DNA of 64,000 nucleotides. It comes from Rhizobium redzepovicii (GTDB lineage Bacteria; Pseudomonadota; Alphaproteobacteria; Rhizobiales; Rhizobiaceae). A model generated the notes under the pieces. That model ran no database searches, was not told where the DNA came from, and saw only the letters and a program-made list of their open reading frames with translations. Positions 55,310 to 64,000 of this stretch are shown here, piece after piece (position 1 is the first letter of the stretch; each line of letters begins with the position of its first letter). The DNA lies in the NCBI RefSeq assembly GCF_019793435.1, contig NZ_JAILYH010000011.1, positions 179,029 through 243,028 of the forward strand, written 5' to 3'. The position numbers and the translations under genes are program-made.

Positions 55310-57175
55310 TCAACCGTCATGCGCCAGGATGATCTCCAGGAACGCATCGCCATAACGCTCGAGCTTCGCCTGGCCGACGCCCGATATTGCAAGCAGCTCC
55401 TTGCGGCTCCTCGGCTTTTCCGTGGCAAAGGCGATCAGCGTCGTATCGGGAAAGACGACATAGGGCGGCACGCCGAGCGATTTGGCGATCGCCATGCGCT
55501 CGGCCCGCAACGCCTCGAACAGAGCGCCGTCGGCGCCCGACAGTCCCGACTTGCGCTCGCTGCGCTCCGCCTTCTTCGTGCGCCGTTCGGAGGCCGGGCG
55601 GTCCTTGCGGAAGAACACCTGCCGCTCTTGCTTGAAGACGGCGCGCGCCTCCGGCTCCAGCTTCAGCGCGCCATAGGCTTCGTGATCGACACGGATCAGC
55701 CCCATGGCAAGCAGCTGGCGGTAGACGGATTGCCAGGTGCGCGATGGAATATCCTTGCCGGCGCCGAAGACCGGCATATCGACATGGCCGAAACGCTCGG
55801 TCTTTTCGTTGACGTTGCCGATAAGCACGTCGATGACGTGGCCGGCGCCGAAGCGTTCACCGGTGCGGTAGATCGCGGCCAGCGCCTTGATCGCCGCTTC
55901 CGTGCCCTCCCAGGTCTCGACCGGCTTCAGGCAAGTGTCGCAATTGCCGCATTGTCCGGCATGCGCCTCGCCGAAATGCGCAAGGATCGCCTGGCGGCGG
56001 CAGGAAGCGGTCTCGCAGATCGCAAGCAATGCATTGAGTTTGGCGCGCTCGACCCGCTTGATCTCCGCAGCAGCACTGCCCTCGTCGATCATCCGGCCGC
56101 GCTGGATGACATCGGCCATGCCATAGGCCATCCAGACCTCGGACGGCAGGCCGTCGCGGCCGGCGCGCCCGGTCTCCTGGTAGTAGGCCTCCACCGAACC
56201 CGGTAGGTCGAGATGAGCGACATACCGCACATTCGGCTTGTCGATGCCCATGCCGAAGGCGACGGTGGCGACCAAGCAGAGGTTTTCCTCTTTCAGAAAG
56301 GCATCCTGATTGGCGTCGCGAACCGCCCTGTCCATGCCGGCATGGTAGGCAAGCGCGCGTACGCCCTGGCCGTTCAGCCATTCGGCCGTATCCTCGACCT
56401 TGGCGCGCGACAGGCAATAGACGATGCCGCTGTTTCCCTTGTGGCCGGACAGGAAGCGCAACAGCTGCTGGCGCGGCTGATCGCGCTCGACAATTTCGTA
56501 AGCGATGTTCGGCCGGTCAAAGCTGGTGGTGAAGGTCCGGGCAGCGTCGAGCCCCAGCCGCTCGATAATGTCGTCGCGCGTATGCGGATCGGCGGTCGCC
56601 GTCAGCGCCACGCGCGGCACGCCCGGATATTGCTCGCCAAGCTGGCCGAGCGCGCGATATTCCGGCCGGAAATCATGCCCCCACTGCGAGACGCAATGCG
56701 CCTCGTCGATCGCAAACAGCGCGATCTTCTCGTTGGCGATCAGCTCGCGGAAACCATCGGTCAGAATGCGCTCGGGCGTCACGTAGAGAAGATCGAGCCG
56801 GCCGGCCGAAAGCGCGCGGCGGACTTCGACGAACTCCTCGCGCGACAGTGACGAATTGAGCGCGGCGGCGCGGATCCCGAGCTGCTTCATCGCCTCCACC
56901 TGATCGCGCATCAGCGCAATCAGCGGCGAAACGACAATGCCGACGCCATCGCGGCAGAGCGCCGGGATCTGGAAGCATAACGATTTGCCCGCGCCTGTGG
57001 GGAAGAGCACCACCGCATCGCCGCCCGATACCACATGTTCGACCACCTGCTGCTGCTTGCCGCGGAAGGAGGAATAACCATAGACCTGCTTGAGAATATC
57101 GAGCGGCGCGCGGCCGGCGGAAAACAGCGCGTCGGAGGCGGAAAAGCCCGGTTCGTTCCGTTCGGTCTGCGGCAT
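55310..57175 (-). CDS. recQ: ATP-dependent DNA helicase RecQ
   Basis: A 621-aa RecQ helicase for recombination and repair. It has Walker A FPTGAGKSLCFQIPAL, the DEAH box AIDEAHCVSQWGHDFRPEY, the zinc cysteines (CRRQAILAHFG...CGNCDTC) of the RQC part, and a C-terminal HRDC domain (residues ~530-615, ELLAISGVGQAKLERYGD). Its ATG overlaps the dnaG stop by one base (TGATG), so it is translated right after dnaG. Confidence 0.96.
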   Translation of the reverse strand: MPQTERNEPGFSASDALFSAGRAPLDILKQVYGYSSFRGKQQQVVEHVVSGGDAVVLFPTGAGKSLCFQIPALCRDGVGIVVSPLIALMRDQVEAMKQLGIRAAALNSSLSREEFVEVRRALSAGRLDLLYVTPERILTDGFRELIANEKIALFAIDEAHCVSQWGHDFRPEYRALGQLGEQYPGVPRVALTATADPHTRDDIIERLGLDAARTFTTSFDRPNIAYEIVERDQPRQQLLRFLSGHKGNSGIVYCLSRAKVEDTAEWLNGQGVRALAYHAGMDRAVRDANQDAFLKEENLCLVATVAFGMGIDKPNVRYVAHLDLPGSVEAYYQETGRAGRDGLPSEVWMAYGMADVIQRGRMIDEGSAAAEIKRVERAKLNALLAICETASCRRQAILAHFGEAHAGQCGNCDTCLKPVETWEGTEAAIKALAAIYRTGERFGAGHVIDVLIGNVNEKTERFGHVDMPVFGAGKDIPSRTWQSVYRQLLAMGLIRVDHEAYGALKLEPEARAVFKQERQVFFRKDRPASERRTKKAERSERKSGLSGADGALFEALRAERMAIAKSLGVPPYVVFPDTTLIAFATEKPRSRKELLAISGVGQAKLERYGDAFLEIILAHDG

Positions 57176-59175
57176 CAGTGGTTCGCCGCCCCTTTGACGC
57201 GGCCGGAGAGCACGCCGAAGCCGTCGATGATCGCCTCCTGGTTCTCAAGCCGCACACCTTCGAAATGCACTTCCTGCTGGGCCCGCATCAGTTGAACGAT
57301 CGCCTCGCCGTCGCCGGCTTCGGTCGCCAGCGCAATCTCGCGTTCAAGTTCCATCTTCTGCCGGCGCAGCGCCTTTGCCCGTTTATGGAAGGCGAGCGCC
57401 TGGCGATAACCCTCACGCGCATCCTCCATCGCCGCCTCCTCGGTTGCCGTCCAGAGTCTGGCATTGCGCACCTGCTGGTCGAGGTTCTTGATCAGCGGAG
57501 CGAAGCCTTCGAATTCCAGCCGTTCGGTCAGATATTCGCGCGTCAGATGCGGGCCGGCGACGGCAGCCGCTGCCCCAAGCACAGCCGACCAGAGCTGCTT
57601 CAACTCGCGGCTGTCATAATCGATCGCAGCGATCTCGTCATAATCGTCGATCATCAGCGACGGATGATTGACGATGGTGAGCGCCAGCACACTTTCGCGC
57701 AGCGCCGTATTGTCCCTGTGGCCGCGCACCGGGCCTGAGCGGGCGAGCCGGTCGGAAATAAGGCTGGGGCTTTTCGGCCCTGCCTTAACAGCATTGTCGC
57801 GGCCAGGCCGGGAATTGCCGCTGAATCCGCGGCGCTCGCCATTGTTGCGGTTCTGAAACTGCGGCTGGAAGAAGACGTTCAGCCGGTCGCGAATATCCTG
57901 CTGGTAATGACGGCGCACATTCTCGTCGGCGATGACGGCGACCAGTTGCTTCAGCCGCGCCTCGAGTTCGGCGCGCGCCTCGGGCGTGTCGAACTTGCCG
58001 GTATTGATCTCGCGGCTCCACAGCATCTCCGACAGCGGCTTGGCCTGGCTCATCACCTTGTCGAAGGGTGCGCGGCCGTCATCGCGCACGAGATCGTCCG
58101 GGTCCTTGCCATCAGGCAAAAGTGCGAAGCGGACGGAACGGCCGGGCTTCAAATGCGGCAGCGCCAGTTCGGCGGCGCGATTGGCAGCGCGAATGCCGGC
58201 GCCGTCGCCGTCGAAGCAGAGCACCGGCTGCGGCACCATCTTCCAAAGCAGCTCGAGCTGGTTTTCGGTGAGCGCCGTGCCGAGCGGCGCCACCGCATTC
58301 TCGATGCCCGCCTGATAGAGCGCGATCACGTCCATATAGCCTTCGACGGCGATGATGGTGCCGCCGGCATTCTCGTCCTGAGCATCGCCGCGGCCCGGCC
58401 CCTGGATAGCGCGGCGCGCGCGGGCGAAATTATAAAGGACATTGCCCTTGTGGAAGAGTTCCGTCTCGTTGGAATTCAGATATTTCGCCGGCGCATCCGA
58501 TGACATGGCGCGGCCGCCGAAGGCGATCACCTTTTCGCGCGACGAGAGGATCGGGAACATGATGCGGTCGCGGAAGCGATCGTAGGACACCGGTACGTTT
58601 TCATGAACAACCAGGCCGCAAGCCTCGATCTGCTCTTTGGTGACGCCCTTGCCGGCGAGGAATTCCTTCAGCGCATTGCGGCTGTCAGGCGCATAGCCGA
58701 GACGGAAGGTCTCGATGGTGCGCCCGGTTAGCCCGCGGTCGCGCAGATAGGCGCGCGCCCTCGCCCCATTCGCCGTCTGCAATTGATCCTGGAAAAATTG
58801 TGTCGCCATTTCCATGACGTCGATCAGCGAGCCGCGTTCCTTCTCGCGCTTCTCCATCACAGGATCGGCAAGCGGCATCGGAACGCCGGCCATATCGGCG
58901 ATCTGCTGGACCGCCTCGGGAAAGCTTAGACCCTCAAGCTCGGTGAGGAAGCGGAAGTGGTCACCGGTGACGCCGCAGCCGAAGCAGTGATAGCGGCCCT
59001 TCCGGTCCTCGCAGTGGAAGCTCGGGGATTTCTCGCCGTGAAACGGGCAGCAGGCCCAGTAATCGCCGCGCGACACATTGGTCTTGCGCTTATCCCAGCT
59101 GACACGGCGCGCAATCACGTTCGAAATCGGAACGCGGTCACGAATATCATCGAGAAAAGTGTTGGAAAAGCGCAT
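57175..59175 (-). CDS. dnaG: DNA primase
   Basis: A 666-aa primase that makes RNA primers at replication forks. It has the CHC2 zinc-binding domain (CPFHGEKSPSFHC...YHCFGCGVTGD, residues ~42-70), the Toprim catalytic core (VEGYMDVIAL and CFDGDGAGIRA) and a C-terminal DnaB-binding region. Length is typical for alphaproteobacteria. It is the first gene of a dnaG-recQ unit. Confidence 0.98.
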   Translation of the reverse strand: MRFSNTFLDDIRDRVPISNVIARRVSWDKRKTNVSRGDYWACCPFHGEKSPSFHCEDRKGRYHCFGCGVTGDHFRFLTELEGLSFPEAVQQIADMAGVPMPLADPVMEKREKERGSLIDVMEMATQFFQDQLQTANGARARAYLRDRGLTGRTIETFRLGYAPDSRNALKEFLAGKGVTKEQIEACGLVVHENVPVSYDRFRDRIMFPILSSREKVIAFGGRAMSSDAPAKYLNSNETELFHKGNVLYNFARARRAIQGPGRGDAQDENAGGTIIAVEGYMDVIALYQAGIENAVAPLGTALTENQLELLWKMVPQPVLCFDGDGAGIRAANRAAELALPHLKPGRSVRFALLPDGKDPDDLVRDDGRAPFDKVMSQAKPLSEMLWSREINTGKFDTPEARAELEARLKQLVAVIADENVRRHYQQDIRDRLNVFFQPQFQNRNNGERRGFSGNSRPGRDNAVKAGPKSPSLISDRLARSGPVRGHRDNTALRESVLALTIVNHPSLMIDDYDEIAAIDYDSRELKQLWSAVLGAAAAVAGPHLTREYLTERLEFEGFAPLIKNLDQQVRNARLWTATEEAAMEDAREGYRQALAFHKRAKALRRQKMELEREIALATEAGDGEAIVQLMRAQQEVHFEGVRLENQEAIIDGFGVLSGRVKGAANH

Positions 59176-59590
59176 TTATACCTCTTGGCCAGCCTCCATA
59201 TAAGCTGCTTTGCCGCTTCATGCCACGAAACTTGTCACGAAAACCCGCTATTCACAGGCAAGTGCAGCCGTCCTTCGGGGCGTCGGTTATCCAATCAAAA
59301 ACGCGTTATCGCCCCCTGCGACAGGGTGCGACACTATTGTCTTTCAAGCGTTGAAATTCAACCATGGCAAATGTCTCGGCATGAGTACTGGCCTTTGATG
59401 AAGCCAAGGTAAACCGTTTTAAAACAGATGCTTATCACCTGCGTCGATGGCCCAGCCTTATCCTGGCGCCGCCACGCGAGCCTTCGCTTCGAAGCCTCCA
59501 AAAACGACGTTTTCGGCAATCATTATTTTTTTGTAATTTGAATAAGCCGCCGCACCGCAATAGGTTCGATCTCAACAAAGCGATCCCCGA
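59176..59590. other. Intergenic region upstream of dnaG
   Basis: No protein gene is supported. It should contain the dnaG promoter near 59180-59300 on the minus strand. The AT-rich patch at 59520-59545 could be the promoter of the candidate RNA that follows. Confidence 0.5.
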
Positions 59591-59728
59591 GCGAAGCACC
59601 ATCCCTACCCCCGGCGCCGCTTCGCAAGGGTGCCTTTGCAAATACCCTCCGGCTTGGGCCTCGGCCCTGCGTTTGCCGGCGGAAGCAAAGAGCAAGAAGG
59701 CAGGAGCGCCCCCAGCTCCTGCCTTCTT
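59591..59728 (+). ncRNA. Candidate structured small RNA
   Basis: A chain of hairpins on the plus strand ends in a very strong terminator-like stem: GCGAAGC/GCTTCGC (59591-59597, 59619-59625), AGGGT/ACCCT (59627-59631, 59644-59648), GGGC/GCCC (59656-59659, 59664-59667), TTTGC/GCAAA (59672-59676, 59685-59689), then the 14-bp terminator stem at 59694-59728. No gene on this strand lies upstream to need that terminator. The start and the name are unknown; it does not match 6S, SRP or tmRNA patterns I can recall. Confidence 0.4.
59694..59728 (+). terminator. Strong 14-bp terminator-like hairpin
   Basis: A perfect stem AAGAAGGCAGGAGC / GCTCCTGCCTTCTT with a seven-base loop, followed by AAATTTTTGG on the plus strand. 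It is the end of the candidate RNA above. Confidence 0.65.
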
Positions 59729-59848
59729 AAATTTTTGGCTTCCCCTGATACAAATTCCCTTTTGAAATTAACCGATTATTGACAAAACCGTTGACAGGCG
59801 GGGCTTGCGTGAAAGAAGTATGCGCCGAATTTCCTGGACCTCTTTTAC

Positions 59849-60736
59849 ATGGCCTTTACCGCTGAAACTCTTGCAGCAGACGATCGCTTTCTCGCTGCGA
59901 TCCTGCATTGCGCCGATCAGATGCTCACGATCTATCGTGAGAGCCCGCGCATCGCCTCGATTTTCGCCGCACAACAGCGCTGGCTGATGGCCCATGCCGG
60001 CTTTGCGCTTCACTACGGCCAACCCGACGACGGCAAGAGCGGCCTCTATTCCGGCCGCTTCATCGATTTCGCGGTCAGGAACGACATCGCCAGCCGCAAT
60101 ACGGCCGCAGCCTTCATGCAGGAAATGCTGGCCTATCGTTTCCTTCGGCCGGTTCCCGGCCCCGACAAGCGCACGCGCTATCTGGAGCCCACGGAAACTG
60201 CCGAGCAGCATTTCACCCGATGGCTCGTCGCCCATCTGACGATCCTCGACAGCCTCGACGGCGGTGAACGCGCCGGCAAGGTCAGCGCCGACCCCTCGGC
60301 GATGATGGCAGCGATCCAGCCGCGCATCGCCAGGTCGATCATCGGGAGCGAAGCGGTGCGCAATCCCGGCCCCACCTTCAACCTCTTCAACTGGGCAAAT
60401 ACCGGCGGCCTGGTGATGGACTACCTGATCTCGCGGCTTCCGGAATTTCCTCGCACGGCCGAACGTGTCGTGGTCGGTCCTCTGTCGCTCAGGGAAATCC
60501 GCGAACAGTTCATGATCTCCAACACCCACCTGAAGCGGCTTCTGACGCAAGCCGCAAATATGGAAAGCGTCGGCTGGACAGAACCCTCCCGCAAGGGCGA
60601 CTTCTGGCTGTCAGGCCGCTTCATTCTCGAATATTGGAATTATCAGGCGGCGAAATTCGCCATAATCGATGCTGCAGCCGAAGCGGTGCTCGGGCCTGCG
60701 GTCCTAGACGAACCGCAGGCAAGACGCGTGGTCTGA
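59849..60736 (+). CDS. Hypothetical protein with winged-helix-like C-terminus
   Basis: A 295-aa soluble protein I cannot place in a named family. The first part is helical (DRFLAAILHCADQMLTIYRE). The C-terminal third reads like a winged helix (LSLREIREQFMISNTHLKRL, then the wing-like GWTEPSRKGDFWLSGRFILE), so it may be a DNA-binding regulator. It has its own promoter region and no operon partner. Confidence 0.7.
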   Translation: MAFTAETLAADDRFLAAILHCADQMLTIYRESPRIASIFAAQQRWLMAHAGFALHYGQPDDGKSGLYSGRFIDFAVRNDIASRNTAAAFMQEMLAYRFLRPVPGPDKRTRYLEPTETAEQHFTRWLVAHLTILDSLDGGERAGKVSADPSAMMAAIQPRIARSIIGSEAVRNPGPTFNLFNWANTGGLVMDYLISRLPEFPRTAERVVVGPLSLREIREQFMISNTHLKRLLTQAANMESVGWTEPSRKGDFWLSGRFILEYWNYQAAKFAIIDAAAEAVLGPAVLDEPQARRVV

Positions 60737-60743
60737 GCCGGCT

Positions 60744-60848
60744 TAAAGCGCGTCGCGATTTTTCAGATCGCTCCTTGCGCTTTAATCCTTTATTTTGATG
60801 CATGTCGTTGTCCCGGAACCGCTGCACACTTCCGGGCGACATGTATTA
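60744..60848. repeat. GCATGTCG-type palindromic repeat, copy F (two modules)
   Basis: Module 2-like hairpin (AAAGCGCGTCGCGA...TTGCGCTTTAA, 60744-60784) is followed by module 1 (60797-60848, TGCATGTCG...CCGGAACCGCTGCACACTTCCGG...CGACATGTATTA). Its end supplies the TAA stop codon of the GatB/YqeY gene. The block lies between convergent genes. Confidence 0.85.
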
Positions 60849-61307
60849 GCTCAGCAGTTCCTTGACGGTCGCCGACGCCTTGGCGAAATCCATCTGGCCG
60901 GCATAACGCTCCTTGAGCGCGGCCATCACCTTGCCCATGTCCTTGGCGCCGGCAGCACCGGTCTCGGCGATGATCGCCGAGACATTGGCGCGCACTTCGC
61001 TGTCCGAAAGCTGCTTCGGCATGAAATCCTGGATGACGGTGATTTCGGCGCGCTCCTTGGCGGCAAGCTCCGGCCGGGAATTCTCCTCGTAGATCTTTGC
61101 CGATTCGTCGCGCTGTTTCACCATCTTGGCCAGAATCTGCAGGATCTCGTCGTCACTCGCCTGCTCCTTGCCGGTGCCGCGATTGGCAATATCGCGATCT
61201 TTGACCGCGGCCTGAATCAGCCGGACGGTGGAAAGCCGCTCCGCATTCTTGGCCTTCATCGCCTCTTTCAGCTGGGTGGCGAGTTGATCGCGCAGCATGG
61301 TCTTCAC
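60846..61307 (-). CDS. GatB/YqeY domain protein
   Basis: A 153-aa protein: MLRDQLATQLKEAMKAKNAE (from the second Met), DDEILQILAKMVKQRDESAK and MGKVMAALKERYAGQMDFAKASATVKELL, the YqeY pattern related to the tail domain of GatB. It is linked to tRNA or aminoacylation biology by homology only. It is divergent from carA, as seen in other rhizobia. Confidence 0.92.
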   Translation of the reverse strand: MKTMLRDQLATQLKEAMKAKNAERLSTVRLIQAAVKDRDIANRGTGKEQASDDEILQILAKMVKQRDESAKIYEENSRPELAAKERAEITVIQDFMPKQLSDSEVRANVSAIIAETGAAGAKDMGKVMAALKERYAGQMDFAKASATVKELLS

Positions 61308-61568
61308 TCCTGTTTTGATGCCGCTTCATAAACCACGCTGATGCGGCGGATCAAATAAATTGCGCGGTCGCCGCGATAAAGCGCAGGAAAACGGCGGCAA
61401 TCTCCGCTACAAAGATTGACGCTACGCGATTGCGTGGCTATTTACCGCCACCTGCACCAAAATTCGTGATCAGGCCTGAAGCGCGCGGCATTGCCGTGTC
61501 CACACGCCTGCGAGATCAAATGGCGACGAGCGCGGCAACGCGCGCCGGCCGCCGGAAACGGGATGAAG

Positions 61569-62774
61569 ATGACCGCGACAGCACCCTGGACAATCGAAAA
61601 GCCGACCGCCCTGCTCGTTCTTGCCGACGGCACAGTCATCGAAGGCAAGGGCATCGGCGCCACCGGCAAGGTCCAGGCCGAAGTGGTCTTCAACACGGCG
61701 CTGACCGGCTACGAGGAGATCCTGACGGACCCCTCCTATCTCGGCCAGATCGTCACCTTCACCTTTCCGCATATCGGCAATATCGGGACGAATGATGAAG
61801 ACATCGAGGATCTGACGCCTGCCGCCCGCCACGGTGCCGTCGGCGTCATCTTCAAGGCCGACATCACCGACCCTTCGAACTACCGCGCCGCCAAGCATCT
61901 CGACCAATGGCTGAAGGCGCGCGGCGTCATTGGTCTCTGCGGCATCGACACGCGCGCGCTGACCGCCTGGATCCGTGAGAACGGCGCCCCGAACGCGGTC
62001 ATCGCCCACGATCCGAACGGCGTCTTCGATATCGAGGCGCTGAAGGCCGAAGCCAAGGCCTGGAGCGGCCTCGAAGGTCTCGACCTTGCCAAGATCGCCT
62101 CGTCGGGCCAGTCCTCGCAATGGACCGAGACGCCGTGGGTCTGGAATGAAGGGTATGGGGAACTCGCCGCAGCGGACGCGAAGTACCACGTCGTCTGCCT
62201 CGACTACGGCGTCAAGCGCAACATTCTGCGGCTGTTTGCCGGTCTCGACTGCAAGGTCACCGTCGTGCCGGCCGCAACGAGCGCCGAAGACGTGCTCGCC
62301 ATGCAGCCGGACGGCATCTTCCTGTCGAACGGCCCGGGCGATCCGGCCGCAACCGGCGAATATGCGGTGCCCGTGATCAAGACCCTTGTTAAGACCGATA
62401 TCCCGGTCTTCGGCATCTGCCTCGGCCATCAGATGCTGGGGCTCGCCCTCGGCGCCAAGACCGAGAAGATGCATCAGGGCCATCACGGCGCCAACCACCC
62501 GGTCAAGGATCATACGACCGGCAAGGTCGAGATCGTCTCGATGAACCACGGCTTCGCGGTCGACTCGAAGTCGCTGCCCGATGGCGTTGAAGAGACTCAC
62601 ATTTCACTTTTCGACGGCACCAATTGCGGCCTGCGCGTCCTCGGCAAGCAGGTCTTCTCCGTCCAGCACCATCCGGAGGCCTCCCCCGGCCCGCAGGACA
62701 GCCACTATCTCTTCCGCCGCTTCATCAACATGGTGCGCGAGAAGAAGGGCGAACCGGCACTCGCCGAACGCTGA
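61569..62774 (+). CDS. carA: Carbamoyl-phosphate synthase small subunit
   Basis: A ~401-aa glutaminase subunit that frees ammonia from glutamine for arginine and pyrimidine synthesis, working with CarB. The N-terminal domain is ALLVLADGTVIEGKGIGATG...FNTALTGYEEILTDPSY. The class-I amidotransferase domain has its nucleophile in FGICLGHQMLGLALG and its His/Glu pair in VQHHPEASPGPQD. The ATG at 61569 is chosen; 61563 is also possible. carB is not in the window. A terminator follows. Confidence 0.96.
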   Translation: MTATAPWTIEKPTALLVLADGTVIEGKGIGATGKVQAEVVFNTALTGYEEILTDPSYLGQIVTFTFPHIGNIGTNDEDIEDLTPAARHGAVGVIFKADITDPSNYRAAKHLDQWLKARGVIGLCGIDTRALTAWIRENGAPNAVIAHDPNGVFDIEALKAEAKAWSGLEGLDLAKIASSGQSSQWTETPWVWNEGYGELAAADAKYHVVCLDYGVKRNILRLFAGLDCKVTVVPAATSAEDVLAMQPDGIFLSNGPGDPAATGEYAVPVIKTLVKTDIPVFGICLGHQMLGLALGAKTEKMHQGHHGANHPVKDHTTGKVEIVSMNHGFAVDSKSLPDGVEETHISLFDGTNCGLRVLGKQVFSVQHHPEASPGPQDSHYLFRRFINMVREKKGEPALAER

Positions 62775-62858
62775 TTTCAAGAACTGCCGATTTCGCAAAG
62801 GCCCGCCACTAACGTGGTGTGGAATCTCTTGAATCTTGAAGACAGCAATGAGAGGAAG

Positions 62859-62887
62859 GACCGCTATCTGCCGAAGCGGTCTTTTTT
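62859..62887 (+). terminator. carA terminator
   Basis: GACCGCT / AGCGGTC with a nine-base loop is followed by TTTTTT, 85 bases beyond the carA stop. It indicates that carA is transcribed separately from carB. Confidence 0.85.
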
Positions 62888-63033
62888 CGTTATAGAAGAA
62901 TAAGGCTGCTTTGCGCCTTCATATCGACCACAGAGGCGATCTTTGCCTTCGCCCGGGAGCAGAGCAGACATTGGTGACCATCTAAAGTTCATAGTCGCGC
63001 CACATGCGGCCATTCCCTCAAGGTCTGTGTGCC

Positions 63034-63660
63034 TCACGCCCGGCTCGCCCGAACGCTCAACCACCGATCATGAGGCCTTCCGACGCACCGACGTACCTCG
63101 CTGACGATCCAGCCGGCGTCGGTGAGTTCGGACCGCAGGGCAGGTTCGCGCCAGTACGTCTCGACGTAGTGCCGCGGCGCTGCAGCACCGCCGTGTGTGG
63201 ACACATCCTCGCCGTCGCCCTCTCTAACCGAGGCGTGCAGTCGGCCACCGGTCCGGGTCGCCTCGGCAAGCCGTCCAAGCACCGTACCGAAATCATCGCG
63301 CGCGACGTGAATCAGGCAGGCACAGGCCCAGATCCCGTCGTACGCTGTGCCAGGACGCTGCGGGTCGGCCAAGTCTTCGGTCAGCGGGTCCAACAGGTCG
63401 GCCGCGAAGCCACTCTCGCGAAGCAGTTCGACGAAACCTTTCGAAATGTCGGTGCGCCGGACGCTAATCCCCCGCTTCTCAAGCTCAAGTGCATCTCGCC
63501 CGCCACCGCTTCCGATCTCCAGCACCCTGCCCGAGCCACCCAGCCCGGTCACGAACACATCGATCTCGGTCGCGACCCATTCGGGCATCGCCGCGGCCTC
63601 GGCAGCGTACTCCGCCGCGACTGTATCATAGGACCGCACGGTCTCCCGGTCGGTGCTCAT
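63034..63660 (-). CDS. Class I SAM-dependent methyltransferase
   Basis: A 208-aa methyltransferase with motif I VLEIGSGGGRDALELEKRG (residues ~46-64), a motif-II-like acidic residue in RRTDISKGF, and the motif around YDGIWACACLIHVARDD. The substrate is unknown. The composition is Arg/Ala/Gly-rich and the wording (TGLGGSGRVLEIGSGGGRD) resembles actinobacterial enzymes more than rhizobial neighbours, so transfer is possible. Confidence 0.85.
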   Translation of the reverse strand: MSTDRETVRSYDTVAAEYAAEAAAMPEWVATEIDVFVTGLGGSGRVLEIGSGGGRDALELEKRGISVRRTDISKGFVELLRESGFAADLLDPLTEDLADPQRPGTAYDGIWACACLIHVARDDFGTVLGRLAEATRTGGRLHASVREGDGEDVSTHGGAAAPRHYVETYWREPALRSELTDAGWIVSEVRRCVGRPHDRWLSVRASRA

Positions 63661-63936
63661 CCTAGTGTTCCTCCTTCAAGAGAAGAGGCTCGATGAGCGA
63701 GAGGCCCATCAGCCCGTTGCGCCTTTCACACTTCGGCAGTTGGTGACATCGCGGGCGATTTGCTTCCAAAGTTAACAGAAATGCGATCAGAGGCACCACC
63801 GATCGATTGCCGATGCTGCCGGGCGGCAATGCGCCCTTATAATGGTCATCGAGCCGCCCGTCGCTATTGCTGCTGACGCAGTGACAACGCGGCTCGCCGT
63901 TGCGCCAAAAGCCGCCATTCCGCCCCATGCGGGTGC
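63661..63936. other. Intergenic region
   Basis: These 276 bases lie between the methyltransferase and the gene cut off by the window edge. An open frame on the minus strand (63662-63928) lacks a ribosome site and a plausible composition. Nothing else is supported. Confidence 0.4.
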
Positions 63937-64000
63937 TTAGATCACGAATTCCTCCTCGTATGTCTGGGGCTCGGGAACGACCGTAACCTCCACCGGAACG
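63937..64000 (-). CDS. C-terminal end of an unidentified gene
   Basis: The minus strand reads ...VPVEVTVVPEPQTYEEEFVI with a TAA stop at 63937-63939 and runs off the window edge. The acidic end and clean frame suggest a real gene, but too little is present to identify it. Confidence 0.5.
   Translation of the reverse strand, partial: VPVEVTVVPEPQTYEEEFVI

Noticed and set aside
59538..59765. 75-aa protein on the plus strand
   Set aside because: The frame runs through the chain of hairpins and the terminator stem, which suits an RNA better than a protein; no ribosome site was seen.
63662..63928. 88-aa protein on the minus strand
   Set aside because: It has no ribosome site, an odd composition and no family; it overlaps what looks like plain intergenic DNA.

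Overview
The window looks like chromosomal DNA of a Rhizobium species of the R. leguminosarum / R. etli group. It is GC-rich, carries many periplasmic-binding-protein ABC transporters, and contains a cinR-cinI-cinS quorum-sensing locus of the type described on R. leguminosarum and R. etli chromosomes. Housekeeping genes metH, rpoD, dnaG, recQ, kbl, tdh and carA, one tRNA gene and two families of rhizobial palindromic intergenic repeats fit a chromosome better than a plasmid. The species assignment is inferred from protein recognition; no search was run.

Left part (1-22860): the end of an ABC permease gene and its ATPase, a NIPSNAP-like gene, then a sugar-uptake locus. On the minus strand this locus has a binding protein, two permeases, a Gfo/Idh/MocA dehydrogenase and an ATPase; divergently it has a BadF-type sugar kinase and a GntR/UTRA regulator, with repeated TGGTA motifs in the gap between them. 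A Phd-type antitoxin beside a collapsed vapC follows, then metH with a perfect 20-bp palindrome upstream, an AGE-family sugar epimerase/isomerase, and a seven-gene minus-strand operon. That operon holds a spermidine-type ABC transporter, a hydantoin racemase, a flavin-reductase-like protein and a UPF0303/HbpS-like protein, faced by a divergent GntR/FCD regulator.

Middle part (22860-49560): small conserved genes, a GIY-YIG nuclease gene whose 3' end is overrun by a local repeat, cinRIS, a single-domain response regulator and tRNA-Ile(CAU). Just past the tRNA lies a lower-GC accessory patch with a Doc toxin coupled to an unfamiliar 190-aa partner, nested IS3/IS630 remnants, a trypsin-PAN secreted protein and several orphan small genes. 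Beyond it are envelope proteins (SIMPL, a pair of cysteine-containing secreted peptides, a DUF922 protein, two TonB-like DUF930 proteins), transporters (MFS, EamA), regulators (LysR, Crp/Fnr, AraC), small enzymes and an APH(3')-II-like phosphotransferase.

Right part (49560-64000): rpoD, a GFA-family protein, kbl-tdh for threonine breakdown (split by a repeat block), dnaG-recQ overlapping by one base, a structured intergenic region that may encode an RNA, a winged-helix-like hypothetical protein, a GatB/YqeY protein facing carA, a methyltransferase that looks foreign, and the edge of one more gene.

The least explained items are the Doc/190-aa pair at the tRNA, the trypsin-PAN protein, the ABC-racemase operon, the candidate RNA near 59.6 kb, and palindromic repeats that begin exactly at the stop codons of three genes.
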